64,000 nt of DNA. Source: Tyzzerella sp. Lineage in GTDB: Bacteria > Bacillota > Clostridia > Lachnospirales > Lachnospiraceae. Positions 50,428-60,009 of the stretch are shown piece after piece. The translations under genes and the position numbers were made by a program. The notes under the pieces are model-generated. The model was not told where the DNA came from. It saw only the letters and a list, made by a program, of their open reading frames with translations, and did no database searches. The stretch covers positions 38,494-102,493 of the forward strand of contig JAFQRJ010000003.1 of assembly GCA_017410145.1 (NCBI GenBank), read 5' to 3'. How positions within the stretch are numbered: position 1 is the stretch's first letter; every line of letters starts with the position of its first letter.

Positions 50428-51201
50428 TTATTCTTCTGCTTTCTTACATTTTTCGTAAATCATACGCAGGCCTTCCAACGTAAGCAATGGGTCATAAATG
50501 TCAATCACATCTGTCTCCGGCACAATAATATTTCCAAGTCCGCCAGTTGCAACTACGATTGCATCCTCATAACCGTTTTCCTTCATTTTCTTGACAATAT
50601 ACTCTGTCTGACCAATATATCCAAACACAAGACCGCCCTGCATGCTGGATACGGTTTCTTTTGCTATGATGGAATTCGGTTTGCGAATCTCAATTTCAGG
50701 CAACATAGCAGCACCGCCCCAGAGTGCTCTCGCCGATGTTCTGATACCTGGCGAAATCACACCACCTTCAAACACACCGTCTGCTGTAACAATGTCGTAG
50801 GTGGTAGCCGTTCCAAAATCGATAACAATCACCGGACCGCCATATTTCTCGTATGCCGCAACCGCATCTACAATACGGTCAGGTCCTATCTCCTTCGGGT
50901 GTTCTGTATTAATTTTTAATCCCATCTCTAAAGTGCTTGGCACGAAAGGTCTGACGTGAAAATATTTGATAATCGCACTGGTCAAAGAGTGCATCACATC
51001 CGGCACTACAGAAGATACAATCACATCTGTAATATCTTTGATATCAAAATCCCGATGTTCTAACAAAGCACAAAGCTGGATACCATATTCGTCGGATGTT
51101 CTAGGCTGTTTTGCTGTGGCACGAAAAGTGGCCTTGATTTCCTTACCGTCAAACACACCCAAGGTAATATGTGTATTCCCAACATCAACTACTAATAACA
51201 T
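50428..51201 (-). CDS. coaX: Type III pantothenate kinase
   Basis: A 257-residue first enzyme of CoA synthesis, the CoA-insensitive type. Motifs: [51 protein letters not shown] and [22 protein letters not shown] before the ATG is in the last codons of the upstream gene, whose stop it overlaps by 1 base. BirA follows the same cofactor theme one gene further upstream. Confidence 0.95.
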   Translation of the reverse strand: MLLVVDVGNTHITLGVFDGKEIKATFRATAKQPRTSDEYGIQLCALLEHRDFDIKDITDVIVSSVVPDVMHSLTSAIIKYFHVRPFVPSTLEMGLKINTEHPKEIGPDRIVDAVAAYEKYGGPVIVIDFGTATTYDIVTADGVFEGGVISPGIRTSARALWGGAAMLPEIEIRKPNSIIAKETVSSMQGGLVFGYIGQTEYIVKKMKENGYEDAIVVATGGLGNIIVPETDVIDIYDPLLTLEGLRMIYEKCKKAEE

Positions 51202-51530
51202 TATACTTCCTCCCCTAAAAAGAATACTTTATAGTATAATTGTAACGCTTCTAATAGTTCTTCTTTGGTTCTTTGAAGTTCTTTGATTTTTAAATGACTA
51301 CCAATTTCATCAAAGAAGAAATCATTCTCCTCACTTGACACTTCAAACATAAGTTCTCCATTTTCTTCAAAAACCAGTGTAAGTGTTCCTCCTACATCTT
51401 CCGTGAATAACACACACATAATTTTCAATTCATCTTTGATATTCTCCGGAAGCGCTTCAAAATCCGGGTTTAAATAAAATTTCTGTTCATAGGAATTCGC
51501 GCCACACAGTATCATCTTTTCTTCGTACAT
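51201..51530 (-). CDS. Small acidic protein, probably DUF6145
   Basis: A 109-residue acidic protein, [20 protein letters not shown], then [20 protein letters not shown]. It looks like a conserved Lachnospiraceae family I know as DUF6145; no function is known. It is tightly packed between birA and coaX, with its Shine-Dalgarno ATAGGAGG overlapping the birA stop, so it may concern CoA or biotin metabolism by position only. Confidence 0.62.
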   Translation of the reverse strand: MYEEKMILCGANSYEQKFYLNPDFEALPENIKDELKIMCVLFTEDVGGTLTLVFEENGELMFEVSSEENDFFFDEIGSHLKIKELQRTKEELLEALQLYYKVFFLGEEV

Positions 51531-51538
51531 AGTTCCTC

Positions 51539-52294
51539 CTATATGTACCCGTACACTCCTCGCACGGACACTTCACCGGCATACACTTGTTTTATGGTAC
51601 CGTCTTCTAATCGTACCAGCAATTCGCCTTTTTCATTAACGCCAAGTGCATATGCCGTATATTCATTTCCTGTTTCCAAAATGCATACTTCTCGATTCTT
51701 GTTCACAAGGATGGCATTATAATCTTCCTGCAAGAACTTCAAGTCGCCTGCTTTCACAAACCGTTCATACATTTCCATAAATCTTTCCAAGATATCGGTA
51801 ATTATCGCGTCTTTTTCCATGAGTTTTCCACATTCCAGAAAGAGAGAGGTTGCTTTATCCACAAGTTCTTCTGAAAATGCGGATGTATTCACATTCACTC
51901 CAACTCCAACCACAACGTGGTCTATCTCCGAACCATTCAGCTGCATCTCTGTCAGAATACCACATAATTTTTTCCCGGAAATCACCAAATCGTTGGGCCA
52001 TTTAATCTGCACATCTGAAAACCCTCTCTTCCGAAGTGCATCTGCCACACTATAAGCCATCACCAGCGTAAGCATAGGCGCCTTATCTGTTTCAAAAGTT
52101 GGTCGTAGCAAAACAGACATATAAATACTGTCCCCCACCGGAGATTCCCATATGCGGCCACGTCTGCCTTTTCCGGCGGTCTGGCATTCTGCAACCACAA
52201 CAGTGCCATGCTCCGCCCCATCTCGCGCCAATTCGGATATCTTGGTGTTTGTGGAATCCAATTGTTTATAATATCGAATGTTTTTATTCTCCAA
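51539..52294 (-). CDS. birA: Biotin--protein ligase, single-domain type
   Basis: A 251-residue enzyme that activates biotin and attaches it to carboxylase BCCP. Motifs: [49 protein letters not shown] and VGVGVNVN. It lacks the N-terminal helix-turn-helix of the E. coli form, so it is not a repressor. The start is TTG, inside the last codons of the OTC part upstream (11-base overlap), with a weak GGTGG ribosome site. Confidence 0.92.
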   Translation of the reverse strand: MENKNIRYYKQLDSTNTKISELARDGAEHGTVVVAECQTAGKGRRGRIWESPVGDSIYMSVLLRPTFETDKAPMLTLVMAYSVADALRKRGFSDVQIKWPNDLVISGKKLCGILTEMQLNGSEIDHVVVGVGVNVNTSAFSEELVDKATSLFLECGKLMEKDAIITDILERFMEMYERFVKAGDLKFLQEDYNAILVNKNREVCILETGNEYTAYALGVNEKGELLVRLEDGTIKQVYAGEVSVRGVYGYI

Positions 52295-54320
52295 GTGTAG
52301 CCACCATTACTGCTTTGATTGTATGCAGACGATTTTCTGCTTCATCAAACACAACATCTGCAAATCTTTCAAACACATCCTCTGTTACTTCATTTCCTTT
52401 TACAGCCGGCAGACAGTGCATGAAAATCGTACCTTCTTTTCCTGTCCGTTCCATCAACTGCTGGTTAATTTGATATGGATGTAACAATGCAATTCGCTCT
52501 ACTGTCTTGTCTTCTTCACCCATAGAGCACCAAACATCTGTATACAATACGTCAGCGCCTTCCACTGCATCTACCGCATCAGTGATTGTAACTGTGGCAC
52601 CGGACTCATTGGCATATCCCTTACACAATTCTACAAGGCTTTCCTCCGGCCACAATTCCTTCGGCGCAATAATTGCAAAATTCACACCAACCTTGGCACA
52701 TCCAATCATAAGACTGTTAGCCATATTATTACGTCCATCACCCAAATATACGAAGTTCAGGCCCTTCACATATCCAAAATGCTCCTTCATTGTAAGAAAA
52801 TCAGCAAGTATCTGTGTCGGATGGTATTCATCGGTCAAACCATTCCACACCGGCACTCCACTGTACTGAGCGAGCTGCTCTACATGCTCGTGCTTGAAAC
52901 CACGAAATTCAATTCCGTCAAACATACGTCCCAATACGCGTGCTGTATCCTTTACACTTTCTTTATAACCCAATTGAATATCATGCTGGGAAAGATACGT
53001 CGGGATACCTCCTTCATCCTGTGCACCTACTGTAAATGCACAGCGGGTTCTCGTAGAAGGTTTTTCAAAAATCAACGCAATGTTCTTTCCCTTCAACGAA
53101 TTTCCGGTGATTCCTCTCTTTTTCTTTTCTTTCAAATCTGCAGCCAGATCCACCAAATACATAATCTCATCAGCTGTAAAATCTTTCAATGTCAAAAAAT
53201 TTCGTCCTTTTAAGTTCATCTCATAATCCTTTCTCATGCCCATAAACATATGCACAAAACGTGGTAAATTCATTTTATCTCTACGCAGCTTGTATTGTCT
53301 GTATACCTCACACTCCAACTCACTTACAGTATAAATCCGATACTTTGGTACATGAAGCAACTTTGCACTCGCCTCAAGCATTGCAAGATAGAAGTCCATA
53401 TCTGTAAATTTGCGCGACAATCTCAAAACAAAGGCAATCTCTGCTTTTTCAATTTCACTCAAACTCTCTAGTATCTTTTCATAATACCACTGTTCGCGCG
53501 TTTGTTCAATATAATAAATTTGACCTATTAGGCCGTAAATCATCCGCTTGGCATCGAAATATCCAAGTCTGAAATTTCGTTTACTGCGGCGTTTGTCAAA
53601 TTCAATGATACTTCCAAGCTTAACCTTTGGGGCTATCTCATATAGCATTGCACCTTCCCGAGCTTTGACCCTTTGTACCCGTCCCGGGCCATAGATGCGG
53701 ATTTGAATAATATCCTTATACCCACGTTCTAACAAAGAATTGACCGGGAAATTGTTGATAATTCCTCCGTCTATATATGTTTGTCCGTGTAGTTTTTCAT
53801 TTTTAAATCCAAACAAATACGCACTGGCTAAAAGAAAATCTTCCAAAAGCCCATCTGGAATGTCGTGGATACTAAGGTCGATTTCCTTCATTTGTGTAAT
53901 TGAAAAGGTTAAAAGACACAATTCAATCCCCGACTCACGAATCTTCTTTTCATCGACATGTTGGTGTATTAGGTTCCGCAGAGGAGTAATGTCAACGCCA
54001 CCCTCCGAAATAATTTCCAGGCCTTTTCGCAAAATGTCACGAATTGAATTTTCACCACTAAACAAGCCTTCCATCCACGCATCATCCACATCCATAACAT
54101 GGGAAAATGTAATTTCGTTCCAAATCTGTTCCGCCTGTTCCATATCTCCCATACATATGAGAGCTCCATTTAACGCACCCACTGATGTACCCGCCACGGC
54201 ATTCACCTTGACGCCGGCTTCAGAAAGGGCCTTCCACGCCCCCATCTGATATGCGCCTCTGGCACCACCACCATCAAGGACAATACCATACTCTTTTGTC
54301 AAATCAATTACCGGATTCAT
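52284..54320 (-). CDS. Patatin-like phospholipase fused in frame to ornithine carbamoyltransferase
   Basis: One 678-codon frame with two complete enzymes. Residues about 10-340: patatin lipase, with oxyanion loop [10 protein letters not shown] (16-25), nucleophile GTSVG (S46) and catalytic DGG (D184). Residues 368-678: ornithine carbamoyltransferase, [19 protein letters not shown], carbamoyl-phosphate site STRTR (422-426), HPTQ (500-503), ornithine loop SMG (599-601) and HCLP (635-638). Residue 368 is a Met with AAAGGA 7 bases upstream (53227-53232), exactly where free OTC begins, so OTC may also be made separately. It could be a real fusion, or two genes fused because the patatin stop was lost. 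The OTC part would synthesise citrulline in arginine metabolism. Confidence 0.85.
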   Translation of the reverse strand: MNPVIDLTKEYGIVLDGGGARGAYQMGAWKALSEAGVKVNAVAGTSVGALNGALICMGDMEQAEQIWNEITFSHVMDVDDAWMEGLFSGENSIRDILRKGLEIISEGGVDITPLRNLIHQHVDEKKIRESGIELCLLTFSITQMKEIDLSIHDIPDGLLEDFLLASAYLFGFKNEKLHGQTYIDGGIINNFPVNSLLERGYKDIIQIRIYGPGRVQRVKAREGAMLYEIAPKVKLGSIIEFDKRRSKRNFRLGYFDAKRMIYGLIGQIYYIEQTREQWYYEKILESLSEIEKAEIAFVLRLSRKFTDMDFYLAMLEASAKLLHVPKYRIYTVSELECEVYRQYKLRRDKMNLPRFVHMFMGMRKDYEMNLKGRNFLTLKDFTADEIMYLVDLAADLKEKKKRGITGNSLKGKNIALIFEKPSTRTRCAFTVGAQDEGGIPTYLSQHDIQLGYKESVKDTARVLGRMFDGIEFRGFKHEHVEQLAQYSGVPVWNGLTDEYHPTQILADFLTMKEHFGYVKGLNFVYLGDGRNNMANSLMIGCAKVGVNFAIIAPKELWPEESLVELCKGYANESGATVTITDAVDAVEGADVLYTDVWCSMGEEDKTVERIALLHPYQINQQLMERTGKEGTIFMHCLPAVKGNEVTEDVFERFADVVFDEAENRLHTIKAVMVATLGE
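53217..53232 (-). promoter_or_regulatory. Internal ribosome site and start codon for ornithine carbamoyltransferase
   Basis: Leftward AAAGGA (53232-53227), 7 bases, ATG (53219-53217) encoding Met368 of the long frame. The sequence after it, [14 protein letters not shown], is the normal N-terminus of the enzyme. Confidence 0.65.
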
Positions 54321-54342
54321 GTGAACACCCCCATTTATGATG

Positions 54343-54368
54343 TAAAAGGAGTGTACTTAAGTACACCC
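54343..54368 (-). terminator. Terminator after the SPFH gene
   Basis: Leftward, a self-complementary GAGTGTACTTAAGTACACTC is followed by CTTTTAC. It separates the SPFH/NfeD unit from the patatin-OTC gene. Confidence 0.65.
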
Positions 54369-54384
54369 CCTCTGTTCGTATCTC

Positions 54385-55317
54385 CTATTCTTCCTTTGCC
54401 ACTTCAACAATCGATTTCGCAAGTCCTGCGATACCTTGAAGCTCTGATGGAATAATAATCTTTGTTGCTTTTCCATCTGCTGCCTTTTCAAATGCTTCTA
54501 AGCTCTTAATGGTAAGCACTGCCTGGTCTGCTCCCGCTTCTTTCAAGAAACGGATACCATCTGCATTTGCCTGTTGTACTTTTAAGATAGCTTCTGCTTC
54601 ACCTTCCGCTTCGCGAATTCTTCTTTCCTTTTCTGCTTCTGCTCGAAGAATTGCAGACTGTTTCTCAGCCTCCGCTTCCAAAATCACAGACTGTTTGTTA
54701 CCTTCCGCCACAAGAATCGTTGATTTCTTTTCACCTTCTGCACGAAGAATGGCTTCACGACGTTCACGTTCTGCTTTCATCTGTTTTTCCATGGCATCCT
54801 GAATCGCTGCCGGTGGAATAATGTTCTTAAGTTCCACACGATTCACCTTGATACCCCAAGGGTCTGTTGCCACATCCAATGAAGCACGCATTTTCGTATT
54901 AATGGTCTCTCTGGAAGTCAATGTCTGGTCTAACTCTAAATCACCGATGATGTTACGAAGGGTTGTGGCCGTCAGATTCTCAATGGCCATAATCGGATTG
55001 GCAACACCATAGCAGAATAATTTCGGGTCGGTAATCTGATAAAATACAACCGTATCAATTCTCATTGTAACGTTATCTTTTGTAATAACCGGTTGTGGTG
55101 CAAAGTCCACTACTTGCTCTTTCAAATCTACTCTTCTTGCCACACGTTCAATAATTGGAATCTTGAAATGTAAACCTACACCCCAAGTCGCCTGATAAGC
55201 ACCCAGTCTTTCCACTACCAAAGCCTGTGCCTGTTCCACAATCTTCACACATGAGAGCAACAATGCTACAACAATAACTACTAAAACTATCCCTAAGAAT
55301 CCTATAATACCTTCCAT
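54385..55317 (-). CDS. SPFH/Band 7 (stomatin-like) membrane protein
   Basis: A 310-residue protein with an N-terminal membrane helix (IIGFLGIVLVVIVVALLLSC), then a SPFH domain (VVERLGAYQATWGVGLHFKI, VDLKEQVVDFAPQPVITKDN) and a long charged Ala/Glu coiled coil with repeats such as ILRAEGEKKSTILVAEG. Such proteins build membrane microdomains and oligomeric cages with a C-terminal conserved segment. It is paired with NfeD, 3 bases apart, as in bacteria generally. Confidence 0.92.
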   Translation of the reverse strand: MEGIIGFLGIVLVVIVVALLLSCVKIVEQAQALVVERLGAYQATWGVGLHFKIPIIERVARRVDLKEQVVDFAPQPVITKDNVTMRIDTVVFYQITDPKLFCYGVANPIMAIENLTATTLRNIIGDLELDQTLTSRETINTKMRASLDVATDPWGIKVNRVELKNIIPPAAIQDAMEKQMKAERERREAILRAEGEKKSTILVAEGNKQSVILEAEAEKQSAILRAEAEKERRIREAEGEAEAILKVQQANADGIRFLKEAGADQAVLTIKSLEAFEKAADGKATKIIIPSELQGIAGLAKSIVEVAKEE

Positions 55318-55320
55318 AAA

Positions 55321-55755
55321 TTAAGCCTCCTCTTTCTTCACAATCAATTTCACACCTTGAATTCCTTCAATGGATACAACTGTACCTGCTTCAATAACCG
55401 CTGTCACGTCTTCTACTTTCGCAGCCCATTCCATTCCGTTTACTTCCACACGGCCCGTACCGCGGAGCGTGTCAATGGTTTCCAGTACAACTGCCTTCTG
55501 ACCAATCAATCTATCCACATTTGTCTTTTGACGTTCCTTGTTGAAAAACTGAATCGCTATCGGTCTGGTAAGAACTAACAACAAAATGGATACCAATAAG
55601 AACACGACAATCTGTACCGGCAGGCCAGCTCCTGCAAAGGCAAGAATAAATGCAATAAGTGCTCCGCCTGCAAACCACACCGTTGTCAATCCCATTGTAA
55701 ATATCTCAATAATTAAAAGTACTACAAATAGAATTAACCAAAATATTGTTTCCAT
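55321..55755 (-). CDS. NfeD family membrane protein
   Basis: A 144-residue protein with two to three N-terminal membrane helices (IFWLILFVVLLIIEIFTMGL, LVSILLLVLTRPIAI) and a C-terminal OB fold (QKAVVLETIDTLRGTGRVEV, then MEWAAKVED). NfeD proteins partner with SPFH proteins, here the gene immediately downstream. Short form without the ClpP-like protease domain. Confidence 0.9.
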   Translation of the reverse strand: METIFWLILFVVLLIIEIFTMGLTTVWFAGGALIAFILAFAGAGLPVQIVVFLLVSILLLVLTRPIAIQFFNKERQKTNVDRLIGQKAVVLETIDTLRGTGRVEVNGMEWAAKVEDVTAVIEAGTVVSIEGIQGVKLIVKKEEA

Positions 55756-55829
55756 ACTTTCCGCCTCACTTTCAACTTCTTGATATACATATTTTACTAC
55801 ACTCGACTTTAGAATTCAATAAAACAAAA

Positions 55830-55861
55830 AAAGAGACAGAATTTATTTTTTCTGTCTCTTT
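55830..55861. terminator. Terminator after the SleB-like gene
   Basis: AAAGAGACAGAA (55830-55841) pairs with TTCTGTCTCTTT (55850-55861). Leftward it runs into TTTTTTG, an ideal terminator for the hydrolase gene. Confidence 0.85.
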
Positions 55862-55873
55862 AAAACTCCCCTA

Positions 55874-56686
55874 TTAACTGAAGTAATGGTCGCCCAATTT
55901 AAAGCTACCTCTTCTTGTATTAAAGAAAAGCGCACCATTTACCGGGTCTTTTCCTTCTAATGCATCCTGTGCTGCATCAAAACATGAACTTGGAATCTTG
56001 CCGCTTCTAAGAACACGCGCAAGTTTTCCTGTCATTGCAGGTGTAAATTGTCCTCTTTGATAAATAACTCCTTCTAAAGAGTTTGGAAAACGTCTGCTTT
56101 CAATACGGTTTAAAACAACTGCACCTACTGCAACCTTCCCATCGTATGGCTGATTTCCTGCTTCACAGAAAATAATTGCTGCCAATAATTTTACATCGCC
56201 CTGCTTTTTTTGTTCTGCTTGAATTTCCTGTATAGTCTTCGCATCTTTTGTACCACCAGCACAAACTACTTTTGCTCGCTCGACTGCTGCGCTACCGAAC
56301 AAAAGGGATGCTGTTTTTACATAACCCACAACAGCTCCTGAGGAAATCTTTGACCATTCGGTTCCTTCTTCCACTACAGTCACTACTGTGTTCTTATACA
56401 GCTTACCGATTACAGAACCATTTACTGCTGCATATACATCCAATTCACCGTCTGTATTTGCAAGTGCTTTTCCGTACCATTCTTGTGTATCAACTGCGGT
56501 GCTTGCCATTGCAGATATTTGTTCCAATCCTGTAGCAAGCGCTTCCACTTCCATTTCGAAATTTATTGTTTCCATTGCTTGAGCTTCAGATTTCGAATCA
56601 GCGGCAAATACTTCAAATTCTGCTGTGAATAACAAGCAGAGAGCAAGTAAAAGACCGACAATCCTTCTCTTTTCTCCGAAAAACAT
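55874..56686 (-). CDS. SH3-domain cell wall hydrolase, SleB/CwlJ type
   Basis: A 270-residue secreted hydrolase. A signal peptide (IVGLLLALCLLFTAEFEVFA) is followed by a helical spacer, an SH3b domain (about 79-135: DGELDVYAAVNGSVIGKLYK, EWSKISSGAVVGYVKTASLL) and the SleB/CwlJ catalytic domain (LLAAIIFCEAGNQPYDGKVA, VGAVVLNRIESRRFPNSLEG, VIYQRGQFTP). It cleaves peptidoglycan, often the spore cortex at germination, but vegetative homologues exist in this family. Tandem 11-base repeats lie upstream. Confidence 0.88.
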   Translation of the reverse strand: MFFGEKRRIVGLLLALCLLFTAEFEVFAADSKSEAQAMETINFEMEVEALATGLEQISAMASTAVDTQEWYGKALANTDGELDVYAAVNGSVIGKLYKNTVVTVVEEGTEWSKISSGAVVGYVKTASLLFGSAAVERAKVVCAGGTKDAKTIQEIQAEQKKQGDVKLLAAIIFCEAGNQPYDGKVAVGAVVLNRIESRRFPNSLEGVIYQRGQFTPAMTGKLARVLRSGKIPSSCFDAAQDALEGKDPVNGALFFNTRRGSFKLGDHYFS

Positions 56687-56750
56687 AATAACCTCCTAAT
56701 TTTGTAACAATTTTACCTGTACCTATTACATTATTATGCACGTATAATTC

Positions 56751-56784
56751 AATTTTATTACAAATTGTTACATAATTGTTACAT
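56751..56784. repeat. Three tandem 11-12-bp repeats upstream of the SleB-like gene
   Basis: AATTTTATTACA (56751-56762, imperfect) is followed by two perfect AATTGTTACAT copies (56763-56773 and 56774-56784). An 11-bp period equals one helical turn and is the hallmark of OmpR/PhoP-family binding sites. A short palindrome CGCAACAGTTGCG is next at 56791-56803. An OmpR-type response regulator is encoded 0.9 kb away. Confidence 0.55.
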
Positions 56785-56862
56785 TTCTTTCGCAACAGTT
56801 GCGATATTATCATGTTTTTTTTCGTATGTCAAGCATTAGATTGTATTTTTTTTAGTACAATT

Positions 56863-57636
56863 TTATCTTCTCTGCCTAAAAACTTCAAACATTAGGACCG
56901 AGGCAGCTATGGCTGCATTCAAAGATTCTACCTGTCCTTGCATTGGAATTTTTACCCAAATATCAGCCTTTTTGGCCACTTCCTCTCTTAGTCCGTTGCC
57001 CTCATTTCCAATTAAAATTGCGGTTCCGGCAGAATAGTCTTCTTGGTCATAAAATTTTTCTCCATTTAGATGGGCCGCGTATGATTTTACACCGTTTTTT
57101 CTAAAAATATCCAATAAATTCGGAATATCTTCTATATATATATATGGCACGCGATAAATGGAGCCCATTGTGGAACGAATGGTCTTTGGATTGTAGATAT
57201 CCACACAATCTTTACTCATAAAAACCGCATCCACACCTGCTGCTTCTGCTGTACGAACAATGGTACCCATATTCCCCGGGTCCTGCAAATTATCCAATAC
57301 AATAAAGTGTGGATTTTCCACCTTGAACAACTCATTCAAATCATATTTTTCACGTTTTACCACACAAAGAATTCCTTGCGGTGTCTTTGTATCGGAAACA
57401 TGTCCAAAGACCTGTTCCGATAGGATTTCATATGGAAAATCCTGCAAATTTAGTTCGAGTTTCTTCCTATTAAAAAGAGACTCTGAAATATATACTTTTT
57501 CCACACGATTTTTCGGTACTTCGGCAAACATACGAAGCCCCTCAACCACAAACACATTTTCCTCGTCTCGAGCCTTGGCTTTCTTCTGTAATTGAAGCAA
57601 CCTTTTTATCTGTGGATTACTTGTACTTGTTATCAT
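56863..57636 (-). CDS. SpoU/TrmH-family RNA 2'-O-methyltransferase
   Basis: A 257-residue SPOUT methyltransferase. The N-terminal substrate-binding part is ITSTSNPQIKRLLQLQKKAK, then FVVEGLRMFAEVP; the knotted catalytic domain has FIVLDNLQDPGNMGTIVRTA (motif 1), AILIGNEGNGL (motif 2) and VKIPMQGQVESLNAAIAASVLMFE (motif 3). It likely methylates 23S rRNA ribose. It begins 30 bases after the response regulator. Confidence 0.9.
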   Translation of the reverse strand: MITSTSNPQIKRLLQLQKKAKARDEENVFVVEGLRMFAEVPKNRVEKVYISESLFNRKKLELNLQDFPYEILSEQVFGHVSDTKTPQGILCVVKREKYDLNELFKVENPHFIVLDNLQDPGNMGTIVRTAEAAGVDAVFMSKDCVDIYNPKTIRSTMGSIYRVPYIYIEDIPNLLDIFRKNGVKSYAAHLNGEKFYDQEDYSAGTAILIGNEGNGLREEVAKKADIWVKIPMQGQVESLNAAIAASVLMFEVFRQRR

Positions 57637-57666
57637 TTTCTCTTCCTTTCTCTCTAATCCTGAAAG

Positions 57667-58356
57667 CTAAACTTTAAACCGATATCCCACGCCCCAGATG
57701 GTTTCAATGTATTGTGGTTTTGAGGTATCAAATTCAATCTTTTCGCGAATCTTTTTAATATGAACTGTTACAGTCGCGATATCACCAATGGATTCCATAT
57801 CCCAGATTTCACTGAAAAGCTCGTCCTTCGTATATACATGATTTGGATGCGCCGCTAGAAACGTGAGCAAATCAAATTCCTTGGTTGTAAACGCCTTCTC
57901 CTGCCCATTAATCCAAACACGACGTGCCGTTGTATCAATCTTAAGCCCACGGATCTCAATGACTTTGTTTTCTTCTACCGCGCTTCCCACCAGTCTCTCA
58001 TATCTTGCCATGTGCGCTTTCACTCTGGCAACCAATTCACTTGGGCTAAATGGTTTTGTCATGTAGTCGTCAGCTCCCAGTCCAAGCCCGCGAATCTTAT
58101 CAATGTCATCCTTCTTAGCAGACACCATAATAATCGGTGTGTTCTTCTCTGCACGAACCTGACGACAAATTTCAAATCCGTCCACTCCAGGTAACATCAA
58201 ATCCAGAATCACTAAATCATAGTCTTCTGTGAGCCCCTTTTTCAGCCCTATTTCACCGTCATTGGCAACTTCCACTTCAAAGCCACTTAATTCCAAATAA
58301 TCCTTTTCAAGTTCCGCAATTGCGCCTTCATCTTCAATAATTAATATTCTACTCAT
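57667..58356 (-). CDS. OmpR-family response regulator
   Basis: A 229-residue regulator with a receiver domain (ILIIEDEGAIAELE, phosphoacceptor in YDLVILDLMLPGVDG, VSAKKDDIDKIRGLGLGADDY) and a winged-helix domain (LKIDTTARRVWINGQEKAFT, VYTKDELFSEIWDMES, VHIKKIREKIEFD, VWGVGYRF). It overlaps the sensor kinase gene by 8 bases, and the kinase is transcribed first, the reverse of the common order. Possible target: the repeats at 56751-56784. Confidence 0.93.
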   Translation of the reverse strand: MSRILIIEDEGAIAELEKDYLELSGFEVEVANDGEIGLKKGLTEDYDLVILDLMLPGVDGFEICRQVRAEKNTPIIMVSAKKDDIDKIRGLGLGADDYMTKPFSPSELVARVKAHMARYERLVGSAVEENKVIEIRGLKIDTTARRVWINGQEKAFTTKEFDLLTFLAAHPNHVYTKDELFSEIWDMESIGDIATVTVHIKKIREKIEFDTSKPQYIETIWGVGYRFKV

Positions 58357-59839
58357 TCGCCGGTACCTCCTGATACTTTCTTATTACAAAATACATTACC
58401 GTTCCTATTCCCTCTTTACTCGTTGCCCATATTTTTCCGCCATGTTCTTCAATAATCTTCTTTACAATTGAAAGACCAATGCCGCTACCCCCTGTTGCAG
58501 AGTTTCGCGAAGCATCTGTTCGATAAAAACGCTCGAAAATATGAGGCAGTTCCTTTGCTCCGATTCCTTTTCCGTTATCTTCTATTTCAACTTGAACGAA
58601 GTCACCAACATCTTTAACACAAAGGCGAATGACTTTCTGTGGTTTGTTCATGTATTTGGTTGAATTCGAGACAATATTATTAATCACTCTTTTTAATTGC
58701 TCTGCATCTGCAATAATCTTAACATTTGTATCCACATAATTCAAATAGTCAAACTGAATCTGGCGCGCTTCCAAATCGATCTTCAAATCCGTGGCGCAAT
58801 CATCAAAATAGTCATTCACTGATATCGTGCTAAAGTTATACGGAATACGATTGGAGTCAATCTTGGAATATAAGGTAAGTTCATTAATCAACATATCCAT
58901 ATCATTCGCCTTATTATAAATCGTGCGAATGTATCTCTCCATTTTCTCAGGCGTATCCGCCACACCATCCATAATTCCTTCTACATAGCCTTTAATCGCC
59001 GTAATCGGCGTTTTTAGGTCATGAGAGATATTACTAATCAATTCCTTGCTTCTCTTGTCATATTCCACTTTTTCAGAGCTACTCTCCTTCAATCGAATTC
59101 GCATTTCCTCAAAGTCACGGCAAAGCTGTCCGATCTCATCTTCCGTCTCAACCTCCAACTCAAAATCCAAGTTGCCATCCTTAATGTTCTGGGTTGCTAT
59201 TTTCATCCTTCCGAGAGGAATAGCAACGCCTCGATAAATCCAAATAATAAGAAGTCCAGCTGTCAACGCAAGAATAATCACCACCATAAATGCCATATCC
59301 GCCATAAAGTGACGTACTTCCGGAATGGCGTCATTGACATTGGTTATGATAAATGCACTGCCCTTTGCCCCGTCAGAGTATAGGAAATCCACTTGTTTCA
59401 CCAGTATCTGAAGGTCTCCTCCAAAATAGGTACCGTTTTCAGAAGAAGAATCCAAAGCGCCATACTCCGGCAGTTTTCCCCACACCCGTTCTACTTCATA
59501 TATTCCACTATAAACAGCCGCATCATCCTTTCGTACAACTAGATACGAATTCATAGTTCTTAACTCCTGATTAATATCATTTAAATAAGAAACATCTTCC
59601 ATCTGCGATGCGTCACGATTCGTGGTAATCTTTAATTGCTGATATGTGGATTCCGTTACCTGGTTCAAGGTGTTAATTGGATTGATAAATACCTTATAGT
59701 CAGCATCATGAATCCCATAGTTTTTCTCAATGGAACGGAGCTGAAGGGTAGCAAAACCTGCAATAACAGCCAATGATAGAATTACCGGTAAAATCATAAC
59801 CGTGATAAAGCTTATAATCAATCGTGTCTTTAATTTCAT
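58349..59839 (-). CDS. Two-component sensor histidine kinase
   Basis: A 496-residue kinase: membrane helix 1 (LIISFITVMILPVILSLAVI), an extracytoplasmic sensor of about 150 residues, helix 2 (MVVIILALTAGLLIIWIY), a HAMP domain (PLGRMKIATQNIKDGNLDFE), HisKA with the phospho-His in LISNISHDLKTPITAIKGYV, and HATPase motifs (NNIVSNSTKYM, VEIEDNGKGIGAKELPHIFE, GGSGIGLSIVKKIIEEHGG). A GTG at 59848 is in frame, but AAGGG 8 bases before ATG 59839 favours that start. Ligand unknown. Confidence 0.92.
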   Translation of the reverse strand: MKLKTRLIISFITVMILPVILSLAVIAGFATLQLRSIEKNYGIHDADYKVFINPINTLNQVTESTYQQLKITTNRDASQMEDVSYLNDINQELRTMNSYLVVRKDDAAVYSGIYEVERVWGKLPEYGALDSSSENGTYFGGDLQILVKQVDFLYSDGAKGSAFIITNVNDAIPEVRHFMADMAFMVVIILALTAGLLIIWIYRGVAIPLGRMKIATQNIKDGNLDFELEVETEDEIGQLCRDFEEMRIRLKESSSEKVEYDKRSKELISNISHDLKTPITAIKGYVEGIMDGVADTPEKMERYIRTIYNKANDMDMLINELTLYSKIDSNRIPYNFSTISVNDYFDDCATDLKIDLEARQIQFDYLNYVDTNVKIIADAEQLKRVINNIVSNSTKYMNKPQKVIRLCVKDVGDFVQVEIEDNGKGIGAKELPHIFERFYRTDASRNSATGGSGIGLSIVKKIIEEHGGKIWATSKEGIGTVMYFVIRKYQEVPANE

Positions 59840-59869
59840 AATACACACCCTTATTTCGTAATTAACATT

Positions 59870-59878
59870 ATTATAGCA
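59870..59878 (-). promoter_or_regulatory. Extended -10 promoter of the kinase-regulator operon
   Basis: Leftward TGCTATAAT, an extended -10 element, about 30 bases before the kinase start. No good -35 is visible. Confidence 0.5.
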
Positions 59879-59945
59879 TGTGCACAGGGGTATTACACCA
59901 AAGCAAATGGAAATTTTTATAAACTTTTTCTAAAACAATTCATAA

Positions 59946-59993
59946 CAAAAGCCAAGGACCTCTCCGATGAATCAAACAGAAAGGTCCTTGGCT
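59946..59993 (-). terminator. metK terminator
   Basis: Leftward, AGCCAAGGACCT pairs perfectly with AGGTCCTTGGCT over a 20-base loop, followed by TTTTGTT. Confidence 0.85.
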
Positions 59994-60009
59994 GATATTG
60001 CACTCTCTT

